From Frigoriglobus tundricola (GTDB lineage: Bacteria > Planctomycetota > Planctomycetia > Gemmatales > Gemmataceae): a stretch of 64,000 nucleotides of DNA. Below the pieces are notes generated by a model. The model saw only the letters and a list, made by a program, of their open reading frames with translations. It made no database searches and was not told the DNA's origin. Position numbers and translations under genes: made by a program. Positions 25,671 to 34,747 of the stretch are shown one piece after another. Where the stretch lies: positions 4,030,001 to 4,094,000 of the forward strand of contig NZ_CP053452.2 in the NCBI RefSeq assembly GCF_013128195.2, read 5' to 3'. How positions within the stretch are numbered: the first letter of the stretch is position 1; every line of letters begins with the position of its first letter.

Positions 25671-26281
25671 CGCCAATTGTTCGTGTCACCTCCCGGCCCG
25701 GGAGGTTAGATGCCGTTATCTTTCCCCGCGCCTGCGGTAAAACGCTGCGGGTTCCGGACGCCTCCGCCGGCCGATGCGCGAAGTGCCTCGCGTAGCATGC
25801 GGTCCTCAACGTCTCCGCGCCGGAGCCGGATTTCGAGATCGTCAAGGAGGCTCCGAAGCCTGCACCGCAGCCCCTTCCCAAAAAGCCACGATTCCGATGA
25901 CGGCGGCACCTACCACCTCGGCCCCCGGTGCCGACGGTTGACGACCCGACCGGTCGCCGACTGTATGGCAAGCCGGATCTGCCTTCAGCTTCGGCCGCGA
26001 GCCCTTTATGCCGGCGGCAGAGTGAAAACCGGTTTCCCGCCGCTTCCCACGTTCTGCTTCATCTGCCTCGTCATTCGTAGAAGACGGGCGATTTCAGCCG
26101 CAACGTAACCTCATTTCTCCACAATATTTACTTCGAACGATCAGTTCACAACTAAGAATACTAAAAGAATTCTGACCCTGTTTCCGTTCAGCGGCCATTT
26201 TCTTTTGGCCGGCGGTTGCGCTTTTCGAGTGGCCGGACCGTGACGGATCACCATAACACGGCGCGAGCTGAGATCTGACCA
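25671..26281. other. long intergenic region with a decayed gene
   Basis: 611 bp without an intact gene. The left third contains remnants of a zinc-ribbon protein gene (25710-25900, listed separately). The rest, including the A/T-rich stretch near 26110-26215, probably carries the promoter of the sigma-factor gene that starts at 26282; no clear consensus elements were identified. Confidence 0.45.
25710..25900 (+). pseudogene. decayed zinc-ribbon domain protein gene
   Basis: In the frame starting at 25733 the DNA reads CGKTLRVPDASAGRCAKCLA, an in-frame stop (TAG 25793-25795), then VLNVSAPEPDFEIVKEAPK and a Pro/Lys-rich tail ending PKKPRFR at 25900. This is the CGKTLRVPD...GR..KC pattern of planctomycete MJ0042-like zinc ribbons, normally FPCPACGKTLRVP. 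The first two cysteines are lost through a frameshift near 25730 and the fourth cysteine region is disrupted by the stop. It is therefore read as a broken gene rather than a functional one. Confidence 0.6.
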
Positions 26282-28183
26282 ATGGCGGTTGATCGTCCCA
26301 ATGTGCCGGCGGCGGACGACGAGTTGTCCGATCGGGAACTGCTCCGGCGTTTCCAGGCGGGGCACGAGGCCGCGTTCGCCGCGATCCTGCGCCGACACGG
26401 GACAATGGTGCTGCGCGTCTGTCGGCGGGTGTTGCCTCGTCACGAGGACGCCGAGGACGCGTTCCAGGCGACGTTCCTGGTGCTGGCACGCAAGGCCGGG
26501 TCGGTGGCCTGGCACGACTCGATCGCGGCATGGCTGCACGCGGCCGCCCACCGCCTGGCCCGCGAGGCCCGACGGGGGGCGCGGCCCGGCGGCACGTCCG
26601 GGAGGCCCGCCGGCCCGCGCCGGTTGGGGGCGACGCCCTCGCCGAGTTGACGAGCCGGGAGCTCCTGGCCGTTCTGGACGAGGAGCTGGCCGGTCTGCCC
26701 GAGGAGTACCGCGGGCCGCTGGTCCTGTGCTGCATGGAGGGGATGAGCGGGGACGAGGCGGCCCGGCACCTGGGGTGCTCCGAGAGCACGCTGAAGCGGC
26801 GGCTCCGCCACGCCCGCGCGCTGCTTCAGAGCCGGCTCGAGCGGCGCGGGGTCGCGCTGTCGGCGGCCGCGTTCCTCGCCCTCCTCGCCGCGGGCACGGC
26901 GGCGGCCGGCCTCCCCGCCGGACTCGCCGCCGCAACAGCGCAAGCGGCGGCCCGGGTCCACGCCGCCGGCGCCCCGCTGTCCGCGGCGCTGGTCTCCGAA
27001 CGGGCGGTGGCGCTGTCCCGGCTCCTGCTCCCAGCGGGCGCGGTAAAAGTCCCAATCGCGGTCGGGCTGCTCGCCATCGGCGGGCTGGTGGCGGCGATCG
27101 CGCTGGCCGGTCGCGACGTAACGACCGCGGGCGGTGGCCCGCCCGCGGTCGTTACGTCGCGACCGGGTGAGGCCCCCGCCGGCGCGCTCCCGGGGGGCGC
27201 ACGGGGTGCCGGTGACGGTCGAAACGACCCTTCGTACCAACGGCGAGTGGGTCCGGCAGTTCGCGTTCGACGGCAACCCGAACACGTTCTTCGCGTCCAC
27301 CGAGAACGCCGGCGCGGGGGACCATTTCACCCTCGTGTTCGACCGCGCCGTCGCGGTGACGGCCGTCGAGGTGCGAACGGGCACGCCCAACGAGTCCCAG
27401 GGGCTGACGTCCGGGCACCTGGAGGTGTCGGCCGACGGCACCGCCTTCGAACCGCTCGCCGCGTTCGCCGCGGGGGCGGCACGGGGCGACGCGGGGGGGC
27501 GGAGCGTGCGGGCCGTGCGGGTCCGTCCCGGCGCGCAGCCGCACCCGCTGTTGGTCCGCGAGGTAGCGATCCGCTCCGACCCGCCGCTGGCCGCGTTCCG
27601 CTACCCGGTCGAGTTCGCCGTGGACGCGGCCGACGCCCCGCACCTGGCGCCCTGGGCGGAGCGCGTCGCCCGGACCTGCGAGCGGGCGTACCCGATGATC
27701 TGCGACGAGCTCGCGGCGGACGGGTTCCGCCCCCCGAGCCGCGTCCCGTTCGTGGTCCGCCGGGACGCCCCCGCGCTCGTGGGCGCGTCCGGCAACCGGG
27801 TGATCGCCTCCGCCGGCTACTTCGAAGCGAACCCGCACGACGTGGGGGCCGTGATCCACGCCGTGTCGTTCGTCGTCCAGGCGTACAAGGGGCACGGCTC
27901 CCCGGCCTGGCTCGTTCACGGGATCGCCGACTACGTCCGGTTCTTTAAGTTCGAGCCGGGCGCCCTCGGCCCCCCCGACCCCGACACGGCCCGGTACGAC
28001 GGCGACCCCCACGAGACGGCCGCGTTCCTGGCCCACCTCGTCGCCGCGCACGACCCGGCCCTCGTCCGGCGGCTGAACGCCGCGCTCCGGGAGGGGCGCT
28101 ACACCGACGACATCTGGCCGGCGCTGACCGGTCGATCGCTCCCCGAGTTGGGCGACGAGTGGCGGCGTACGCTCCGCCGCTGA
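26282..28183 (+). pseudogene. ECF sigma factor fused to discoidin and basic-secretory-peptidase domains, with two frame switches
   Basis: In frame one (26282 to about 26574) an ECF sigma region 2 is read (LLRRFQAGHEAAFAAILRRH, EDAEDAFQATFLVLARKA). At a GGGGGG run (26574-26579) the coding signal moves to another frame, giving region 4 (EELAGLPEEYRGPLVLC, ARHLGCSESTLKRRLRHAR) and two hydrophobic stretches. At a second GGGGGG run (27192-27197) it returns to the first frame, giving an F5/8-type C (discoidin-like) domain (FAFDGNPNTFFASTEN) and a basic secretory peptidase-like domain (SPAWLVHGIADYVRFF). The peptidase HExxH motif is replaced by HAVSF, so it is probably inactive. The frame switches could be mutation, homopolymer sequencing error or slippage. 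Corrected length is about 633 residues. Confidence 0.65.
27107..27166. repeat. perfect 28-bp hairpin inside the sigma-factor fusion
   Basis: Arms 27107-27134 and 27139-27166 are exact reverse complements with a four-base loop. It sits at the junction between the membrane segment and the discoidin domain, 26 bp before the second frame-switch run. As RNA it would be extremely stable. Confidence 0.85.
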
Positions 28184-28266
28184 CCCGTTCGGCCGGCTCC
28201 CCGCCTTCTCCATCCTCTCCAGTTCGGTCCCGCGGTTCATTCATTCCGGTCACGTGGAGCTTTGTC

Positions 28267-29289
28267 ATGATCTTCCCCCAATGGGCCGGTCGCCGGCGCG
28301 CGTTCACTCTGATCGAACTCCTGGTGGTGATCGCGATCATCGCGATCCTCATCGGGCTGCTCCTGCCCGCGGTGCAAAAAGTGCGCGAGGCGGCGGCGCG
28401 CATGAAGTGCACCAACAACCTCAAGCAGATCGGGCTGGCGATGCACAACTATCACGGCTCGTTCGAGCACTTCCCGGCGGCCCGCGCCACGTTCCCGGCG
28501 AGCCTCAGCAGCGCGCTCGGCGGGGCCGAGATGCCGGCCTTCCTGGAGTACGAGGCCGTCGATCAGGGGCCGATCGCGGCGGAGCAGATCGGCGGCTGGA
28601 TGGTCCGGCTGCTCCCGTACGTCGAGCAGGACGCGGCGCAGAAGCTCGTCGTCGGGAAGTCCACCGCCGCGGACATCGGCGCGGGGTACTCGGCGCTGGC
28701 GGCGGTCACGGTGCCGGTCTACTTCTGCCCGTCGGCGGTCCCCCCGACGGCCGGGATCCCCCAGTCCGCGCCGCTGGCCCTGGTGAGCTACGCGGGGGTG
28801 ACGGGGGGTAACGAGAACGTCGACCCGGCGACCGGGCCGATCGGGATGAACGCCAGCAACGGCATGTTCCCGGTCGTGACCCCGTTCGGCCCGAACCCGG
28901 GCGTCCGCCCGCAGGTGCGGTTCACCGACGTGACCGACGGGCTGAGCAACACGCTCGCGGTGGGCGAGCGGCACGTCACGCAGATGGGAACGACCTGGGT
29001 CGGGGCAGATTACCACACGCTCCTCGCGTTCCCGAATCAGAACTCGGTCGGCGGGTTCGGGCCGGGCGGGGCGTACACCCCGACCGCGTGCCCCAGCTCC
29101 CTGCCCGGGCGGTACGCGCCGTTCAGCGCCAGCGACCCGTGCAGCCAGGACCGGTTCAACAGCCCCCACCCCGGCGGCGGCAACTGGCTGCTGGGCGACG
29201 GCAGTGTCCGCTCGTTCGCCTTCACCGCGGGGGCGACCGTGCTCCCGGCGATGGTGACCATCAACGGCGGCGAGGTCGTGACCGAGTGA
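28267..29289 (+). CDS. DUF1559 domain protein with pilin-like N-terminus
   Basis: 340 residues. The N-terminus [20 protein letters not shown] is a type IV pilin / type II secretion pseudopilin-like prepilin signal with the conserved F and E5, followed by [17 protein letters not shown] and [14 protein letters not shown]. The DUF1559 (SBP_bac_10) region ends with [11 protein letters not shown], the usual C-terminal motif. Planctomycetes encode dozens of these, probably anchored surface or fibre-forming proteins; individual roles are unknown. ATG 28267 is used because it precedes the basic segment of the prepilin signal. A small lipoprotein gene follows 80 bp downstream, an arrangement repeated at 57.5 kb. 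Confidence 0.9.
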   Translation: MIFPQWAGRRRAFTLIELLVVIAIIAILIGLLLPAVQKVREAAARMKCTNNLKQIGLAMHNYHGSFEHFPAARATFPASLSSALGGAEMPAFLEYEAVDQGPIAAEQIGGWMVRLLPYVEQDAAQKLVVGKSTAADIGAGYSALAAVTVPVYFCPSAVPPTAGIPQSAPLALVSYAGVTGGNENVDPATGPIGMNASNGMFPVVTPFGPNPGVRPQVRFTDVTDGLSNTLAVGERHVTQMGTTWVGADYHTLLAFPNQNSVGGFGPGGAYTPTACPSSLPGRYAPFSASDPCSQDRFNSPHPGGGNWLLGDGSVRSFAFTAGATVLPAMVTINGGEVVTE

Positions 29290-29369
29290 TGCGGACCGGC
29301 GCCGGTCCGGTGTAATCGGTCCCGCATTCGGTCGGGGTGCGGGCGTTCCGTAAACAGGAGAGATCGCTC

Positions 29370-29828
29370 ATGGGTGGGTTCCTCAGCGCGTCGGGGGTGC
29401 GGTGGGTCGCGGCGGCGGCGGTACTCGCCGCGGCCAGCGGGTGCGGGGCGTCGACCGCGGACGTGACGGGGACCGTCTCGTACCAGCAGCGCCCGGTCGT
29501 GTACGGCACCGTCAGCGTGATCGGGCCGGACCAGATGACCTACTACGGCGTGATCCAGCCGGACGGGACGTTCACCGTCGCCGGGGTGCCGGTCGGGCCG
29601 CTGAAGTTCGGCGTCTACAGTCCCGACCCGTTCTTCGAGCTGCCGATCCCGGCGGCGGAGAAGGCGAAGGCGGAGGAGGCGCGGCGCGCGTCCGGCATCC
29701 CGATCCCGCCCAAGCCGCCGAAGGGCCAGTGGTTCCGGCTGCCCCCGAAGTACGCCGACCCGCTGACGTCCGGCCTGACGGTCGACGCCACCGCCCGGAA
29801 GGCGGCGGTCGATCTCCGCCTGGACTAA
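29370..29828 (+). CDS. small lipoprotein with carboxypeptidase-regulatory-like fold
   Basis: 152 residues. A lipoprotein signal ends at the lipobox-like ASGC (about residues 26-29), so the mature protein should carry a lipid anchor on Cys29. The following DVTGTVSYQQRPVVYGTVSV and PDGTFTVAGVPVGPLKFGVY have the beta-sandwich pattern of planctomycete carboxypeptidase-regulatory-like lipoproteins. A Lys/Ala/Pro-rich middle ends in PKPPKGQWFRLPPKYADP. A CAGGAG site nine bases before ATG 29370 supports the start. It follows a DUF1559 gene; the pair may act together at the cell surface. Confidence 0.8.
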   Translation: MGGFLSASGVRWVAAAAVLAAASGCGASTADVTGTVSYQQRPVVYGTVSVIGPDQMTYYGVIQPDGTFTVAGVPVGPLKFGVYSPDPFFELPIPAAEKAKAEEARRASGIPIPPKPPKGQWFRLPPKYADPLTSGLTVDATARKAAVDLRLD

Positions 29829-30083
29829 CCGGGGCGCGATTCCGGCTCTCCGCGATTGTGGCGCGCCGGGTTCTCGTACCCAAGACCCCATCGCGCCACG
29901 TGGGTGCGACCACCGAAAAAGGGACCGGTCGAAGCGCTCACCGGCCGGTCCCACCCGCGTGGGCTCGAATCGCTCTCCGCACGGCCTCGGTTTTTCAGAG
30001 AAGCGAAACGTCCGGAGGCGTGCGCATCGCATACAGGCTGGGACTGCGTGAACCCGCTGTGCCCGCACCGCGTCATGTCGGTC

Positions 30084-30728
30084 ATGACCGACGAATCCTC
30101 CCTCATCGATCTGATCCGCGCCAACGACGCCGCGCCACTCCCGCGGCTCATTTACGCGGATTGGCTCGACGACGTTGGTGACCCGCCCTCGACGCAAAAA
30201 GCGACGTTCCTTCGTCTGTGGTGCCAGCTCTCCGACACGCCCCTTTCCGAACTCAATGGATACTCCGAACTCGCCGCAGGACTCGAGGCGCTCAAGCCGG
30301 GATTAGCGGACACATGGCTCCGGGCGATGGACGGGCACCGGTTCCGGATCGCCAGTGCGGACGACGCTCGGGTTCGGGCGAACGCATTTCTTTGCAACAT
30401 CCTTTACGAAGGCGACTTCGAGATCAGTTCTGGGTTGTGGCACGCGGCCGGATGGGTCGTATCGTTCAGTGTCACGCCGACGGTCGATGGGGGCGATCTG
30501 CCCGGTCGTGAGAAGGAACACAGGCGGGGCGGTTTGCGGAAGGCGAAGCGCGCGATCGTGCCCTCGCGCCGGGTCCGGTTGCCGGCGTACCCGTCGGCCA
30601 CCCCGCTCTTCGTTGATCGGACGACGGGTCGCGTGGACTGGTACCGCAACCCGCGCACGCAACTCACGTCACAAGCGGGGACCGGACCCTCATTTCCGAG
30701 CGAGGCGGCTGAGGTCGACCGGGAGTGA
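30084..30728 (+). CDS. TIGR02996 (repeat-companion) domain protein
   Basis: 214 residues. The N-terminal about 45 residues, MTDESSLIDLIRANDAAPLP then RLIYADWLDDVGDP, match the TIGR02996 domain. This is a short motif highly expanded in Gemmata-type planctomycetes and often linked to leucine-rich or other repeats. The rest shows no recognised repeat. The region GHRFRIASADDARVRANAFL and a basic segment around residue 155 are all that stand out. A second in-frame ATG lies nine bases upstream (30075). It is probably cytoplasmic; the role of the domain is unknown. Confidence 0.8.
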   Translation: MTDESSLIDLIRANDAAPLPRLIYADWLDDVGDPPSTQKATFLRLWCQLSDTPLSELNGYSELAAGLEALKPGLADTWLRAMDGHRFRIASADDARVRANAFLCNILYEGDFEISSGLWHAAGWVVSFSVTPTVDGGDLPGREKEHRRGGLRKAKRAIVPSRRVRLPAYPSATPLFVDRTTGRVDWYRNPRTQLTSQAGTGPSFPSEAAEVDRE

Positions 30729-30862
30729 TTGCCGGGAGCGCCCGCATACAATTCTGGTACGGCGAGCGGCGTCGAACTCCGGGCGACCCCGACGGAACGG
30801 TTCGTTCCGGTGCGCGGATCGTTCGAGGGCCGGCCGCTCGCGTTTCCCACAGTGAGATAACC

Positions 30863-32287
30863 ATGCCCGACGTTCGCGAAACCCCGCTCCTCGTCATCGG
30901 CGGCGGACCGGGGGGGTACCCGGCCGCGCTGCACGCCGCCGACCACGGCCTCAAGGTCACGCTGGTGGACGAAGGCGCCAAGCTCGGCGGCGTGTGTCTC
31001 AACCGCGGGTGCATTCCGTCCAAGGCGCTGCTGCATACTGCGAAGATCATTCGCGAAGCGCACGAGATGGCCGCCTACGGTGTGACGTTCGGTGACCCGC
31101 AGTTCGATCTCGCCAAGCTCCGCGATTTCGTCCAGACGAAGGTGGTGAGCAAGCTCACCGGTGGGATCGGGCAACTCACGAAGGGCCGGGGCGTCGATGT
31201 GGTGAAGGGGCGGGCGGTGTTCACGGGCCCCAACACCGTCGAAGTGTCCGGCGACCAGCCCCAGACGATCCGGTTCCAGAACTGCATCATCGCGACCGGT
31301 TCGCTCCCGGCGATGCCAAAGCCGTGGGCCATCGGTGACGACCGCGTGATGGACAGCACCGGCGCGCTGCTGCTCCCCGACGTGCCGAAGAAGTTGCTCG
31401 TGATCGGCGGCGGGTACATCGGCCTCGAAATCGGCAGCGTGTACGCGGCACTCGGGAGCAAAGTGACGGTGGTGGAGGCGCTCGACCGCATCCTGTTCAT
31501 GGCCGACAAGGACCTGGTCGATCCGCTCGAGCGGCGGCTGAAGACCGAGTTCGAGGCGATCTACACGAACACGAAGGTGATGGGCCTGGAGGCGACGAAG
31601 GACGGCATCGCGGTGAAGCTCGAAGGCGCGGGGGTGCCGGCGTCGCTGACGTTCGACCGTGTGCTGGTGTCGGTCGGCCGGCGGCCGAACTCCGCGGGCC
31701 TGGGCCTGGACAAGGCCGGCGTACACGTGAGCGAGCGCGGGTTCATCCCCATCGACAAGCAGCGCCGCACGAACGTGCCGCACATCTTCGCCATCGGCGA
31801 CGTGGGGGAAGAACCGGGGCTCGCGCACAAGGCGACGGCCGAGGCGCGGGTCGCGGTGGAGGCGATTCTGGGCGAACCGGCCGAGTGGAACCCGCGGGCG
31901 ATCCCGGCGGTGATCTTTACCGATCCCGAGATCGCGTGGGCCGGCGTCACGCAACAGGAAGCGGACAAGGGGAACATCCCGTACGAGGCGCTGACGTTCC
32001 CGTGGGCCGCGAGCGGCCGGGCCGTGAGCATCGCCCGCACGGAGGGCCGCACGAAGATGCTGGTCGATCCGGAGACGAAGCGGATCCTCGGCGTCGGGAT
32101 CGTGGGCGCCGGCGCCGGCGAGATGATCGCGGAGGGGGTGCTGGCGATCGAGATGGGCGCCGTCGCCCGCGACGTGCTGGAGAGCATCCACCCGCACCCG
32201 ACGCTGAGCGAGACCGTCATGGAGAGCGCCGAACTGGCCTACGGCGCTGCGACGCACGTCGGCAAGCCGCGGAAGGTGGCGAAGTAG
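30863..32287 (+). CDS. lpdA: dihydrolipoyl dehydrogenase (E3)
   Basis: 474-residue FAD flavoprotein that reoxidises dihydrolipoamide on E2 and passes electrons to NAD+. The FAD-binding site is LLVIGGGPGGYPAALHA, the redox-active disulfide is in GGVCLNRGCIPSKALL, and the NAD-binding site is KLLVIGGGYIGLEIGS. A second FAD motif is HIFAIGDVGEEPGLAH, and the C-terminal active-site base motif is HPHPTLSE. Length is normal for the family. It is the expected partner of the E1-alpha/E1-beta/E2 genes at 13.4-17.2 kb but is encoded 14 kb away on the other strand, so it could also serve other complexes. Confidence 0.95.
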   Translation: MPDVRETPLLVIGGGPGGYPAALHAADHGLKVTLVDEGAKLGGVCLNRGCIPSKALLHTAKIIREAHEMAAYGVTFGDPQFDLAKLRDFVQTKVVSKLTGGIGQLTKGRGVDVVKGRAVFTGPNTVEVSGDQPQTIRFQNCIIATGSLPAMPKPWAIGDDRVMDSTGALLLPDVPKKLLVIGGGYIGLEIGSVYAALGSKVTVVEALDRILFMADKDLVDPLERRLKTEFEAIYTNTKVMGLEATKDGIAVKLEGAGVPASLTFDRVLVSVGRRPNSAGLGLDKAGVHVSERGFIPIDKQRRTNVPHIFAIGDVGEEPGLAHKATAEARVAVEAILGEPAEWNPRAIPAVIFTDPEIAWAGVTQQEADKGNIPYEALTFPWAASGRAVSIARTEGRTKMLVDPETKRILGVGIVGAGAGEMIAEGVLAIEMGAVARDVLESIHPHPTLSETVMESAELAYGAATHVGKPRKVAK

Positions 32288-32358
32288 TGGCGTGGTGCCC
32301 TGATCGTGACGCCATTACAATCAGGGCACAAGTTCCAGGGCACCGAGAGGGCGAGCCG

Positions 32359-33012
32359 ATGGAGGTCTTCCAAGAACTCGTCGTTCGTGGGGAGCCGCGG
32401 CAAATTGTCGAGACCGCGGAATTCATTTGCAAGCTCGTTGCGGACAAGTGGTCACGAGATGTGCTTGCCGAAGAGCAGGTGAATAAGTGGAGCCCTGGGG
32501 TGAAAACCCTTTGCTTCGATCGGTCGAGGGACGAACGCTTGCCTGGGGCCGCTCTCTTTCTCACACAGAAAACTGATGCGCTTACCGTCACGAACATCGT
32601 GCCTCGCGAGTCCGGCCAGTTGGCGTACGGCGAGTACAACGCGCTGCTGAGTGAGTTCATTGACCGGTTCGTGCAGCCGGCCGTGGCGCGAACCGGGGCA
32701 CAGATGGACGTGAGCGATCCCCAAGCCGATCTTGAACGCTGGCTCACGCCGGGCGCGGCAAAAAAACTGCGTGCGTTCTGCGCTGTTGCTAACAAGCGAA
32801 GCGGGGCGAGTCATCCGAGTGACCGTAAATTCTGGTTCGACTTCGTGGTTGCCGCTCATCGCGAAGGGGCGGCGTTTCCGGCTTCAACACTCGCTCGCTG
32901 GCTGAACGAGGTCGGTGGGTGGGACGAAGAGTGGGCTTCCAAACTGTCCATTCAGTACGAGCAAGCGCGCGGCCTGCTCGAGTACGCCGACCATCAAGCC
33001 GTCGGAGCTTGA
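32359..33012 (+). CDS. unknown protein paired with a PIN-like gene
   Basis: 217 residues beginning MEVFQELVVRGEPRQIVETA. It appears cytoplasmic, with alternating helices and strands (ALTVTNIVPRESGQLAYGEY, FIDRFVQPAVARTGAQMDVS) and no recognised catalytic motif. The next gene starts two bases after its stop codon, so the two are almost certainly translated together. That gene encodes a PIN-like domain and is split by an IS66-type element. A toxin-antitoxin-like or RNA-processing role for the pair is possible, but only the linkage is visible. A purine-rich GAGAGGGCGAG lies upstream of ATG 32359. Confidence 0.6.
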   Translation: MEVFQELVVRGEPRQIVETAEFICKLVADKWSRDVLAEEQVNKWSPGVKTLCFDRSRDERLPGAALFLTQKTDALTVTNIVPRESGQLAYGEYNALLSEFIDRFVQPAVARTGAQMDVSDPQADLERWLTPGAAKKLRAFCAVANKRSGASHPSDRKFWFDFVVAAHREGAAFPASTLARWLNEVGGWDEEWASKLSIQYEQARGLLEYADHQAVGA

Positions 33013-33156
33013 GCGTGCCCGACATCGCCGACACGGTGACCCTGATCGCGGCGGCCGGGGTGCCGGTCCTGTTTCTGGACACGTGTAGCATTTTGGACGT
33101 GATTCGGTCCCCGATTCCCGAGCGAAAGCTCGTGGGTTGCGTGGAAGCCGCAACGG

Positions 33157-34747
33157 GTAGCCGTTCACAGGTGAGACGTCGGCATATCAGCGAATTGATA
33201 TGCCGACGCCGTGAGGGAATTCGGATTAGGCCGGGAGCAGTGTCGGTGCCGGCTCGCCATTGCGGTGTGCGCGGATGGCGTCGGTGAGGAATGCCAATAC
33301 GTTGCGGTTCTGCCGGCGGCACGAGGCGAGGACCGTCAAGATGCGTTCCACGAATCGGCTCCCGCGTTCGCTGTCGGTCCCGAAGCTGGTTTTGCGCCAG
33401 CACACCGCGTGGCGCACCTCGCGCTCGGCCGCGTTGTTGGTCGGTTCCACACCGACGACCCGCGCGAACGTCCACAACGACGCCTCGACGGCCAACAGGT
33501 CGCCGCAGGTGGCGGCGGTCTTGGCGCAGCCGCACGCAGCCCCGGTCCGCAGGTGCTCGCCGATCTGGTGACGCAATTCGGGGACGTAGTTCGATCGGAA
33601 TGTGGACCGCGCGAGGGTTCCGTCCCGGACCCGATACCAATGCTCGAACAAGGCGTCCGAACTCGCCAACAGAGCCGCACCGATCGCCGTCCCGGAACCG
33701 CCGCGGTCGATCATCGCCTGGAAATCGCGACGCAGGTGCGCCCAGCACAGCTGGCGCGTGTGCTTGGAAAGGTGCGTGTACACCGGATACCGGTCGGTCG
33801 TGTGGACGGCCGTCGAGCCCGCTCGCAGATCATCGAAGGCGCTTCGGCCCCGGGTCTTTCGGATCAGGAAGGCCACCACGAACGTGGTCACGGCCACCCA
33901 CAACCAGGCCCGCTTGCGGCCTTGGGTCCAGCCGGTCTCGTCCACGTTGGCCGGTTGTCCGCGGGTGTAGATCAGGGCGTCCTCGGCCACCGGCTTCAAC
34001 GCCTCCGCGGTTCGGTGCTGGAGCTTGCACACCATCGCCGGGCTCAGGGGCAGGCCGAACAGGTCGGCGAACAATTGGCTCGTGCCGCGCTTGCCCAGGC
34101 GGCACGAGCCGGTGAGCACCGCGGCCACCGCCTGAGCCCGGGGTCCGTATCCGGTCGCCGCCTCGGCCGGCACCGTCGCCGCGGTCGTCGTGCCGCAGTG
34201 CGGGCACCGGAGCCGGTGGCACCGATACTCGGTGACGTGAGGCGTGATGACGGGGATCTCGTGGACCTGATGAACGGCCGGTTGTGGGTCGTCCCCGGTC
34301 AACGGGTGCGCACAGTCCCGGCACGTGGACGGCTTAAGTGCCCGGATCTCATCGGGCGGCAGCAGGGTGCGTTCGGCTTTGGGGTGCCCCGGTTGCCCGC
34401 CTCGTCTCTTGCCCGAGGGCGGCTTGGGCGGGGCCGGTTTCACGTGCGGGGCGTCGGACGAAGGGGGCTTGGACGAGTTGGTGGAGTTCTGGTTGAGACG
34501 GGCCTCGAGTTCCGCGACGCGGGTGGTGAGCCCGGTGACCTGGGCGGTGAGTTCGGCAATCGTGGCCTCAAGAATGCGGATATACGCCACGACCTGTGGG
34601 GGCAGGTCGCTCGGGAGTTCCGGCGGTTGAGGGACAGGCGTCATCGCGTCCGTTCAATTACGGAAGACGGGTATGTGAGGCAACCACTCACGGACCTCAT
34701 GCAAAAAGCCCTGAAAAACGCAGGGCCAGTCTCCTGTGAACGGTTAC
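33157..34747. mobile_element. complete IS66-family insertion sequence, single-transposase type
   Basis: 1591-bp element. The ends are GTAGCCGTTCACAGG (33157-33171) and, inverted, GTAACCGTTCACAGG (34733-34747), one mismatch in 15; IS66 ends typically start GTA. The 8-bp target duplication CGCAACGG is present at 33149-33156 and 34748-34755. It encodes a transposase on the minus strand but none of the accessory tnpA/tnpB genes of classical IS66, like the single-gene subgroup. A short hairpin GTCGGCATATC / GATATGCCGAC lies just inside the left end. Confidence 0.93.
33226..34644 (-). CDS. IS66 family transposase
   Basis: 472-residue DDE transposase of the IS66 (TnpC) type. An N-terminal leucine-rich coiled coil (ILEATIAELTAQVTGLTTRV) is followed by SSKPPSSDAP and the KRRGGQPGHPKAERTLLPP segment, then a zinc-binding part (CRDCAHPL, CPHCGTTT). 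The catalytic core includes NVDETGWTQGRKRAWLWVAV, DRYPVYTHLSKHTRQLCWAHLRRDF (start of it shown: DRYPVY) and the C-terminal EPTNNAAEREVRHAV. No frameshift or stop interrupts it, so it may be active. Confidence 0.93.
   Translation of the reverse strand: MTPVPQPPELPSDLPPQVVAYIRILEATIAELTAQVTGLTTRVAELEARLNQNSTNSSKPPSSDAPHVKPAPPKPPSGKRRGGQPGHPKAERTLLPPDEIRALKPSTCRDCAHPLTGDDPQPAVHQVHEIPVITPHVTEYRCHRLRCPHCGTTTAATVPAEAATGYGPRAQAVAAVLTGSCRLGKRGTSQLFADLFGLPLSPAMVCKLQHRTAEALKPVAEDALIYTRGQPANVDETGWTQGRKRAWLWVAVTTFVVAFLIRKTRGRSAFDDLRAGSTAVHTTDRYPVYTHLSKHTRQLCWAHLRRDFQAMIDRGGSGTAIGAALLASSDALFEHWYRVRDGTLARSTFRSNYVPELRHQIGEHLRTGAACGCAKTAATCGDLLAVEASLWTFARVVGVEPTNNAAEREVRHAVCWRKTSFGTDSERGSRFVERILTVLASCRRQNRNVLAFLTDAIRAHRNGEPAPTLLPA

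Noticed and set aside
30404..32257. 617-codon minus-strand frame opposite the E3 gene
   Set aside because: Antisense shadow of a conserved flavoprotein; no ribosome site or family features.
33157..34747. Classical three-gene IS66 layout (tnpA, tnpB, tnpC)
   Set aside because: The non-coding parts on both sides of the transposase gene are too short for tnpA and tnpB; only the single large transposase is present.
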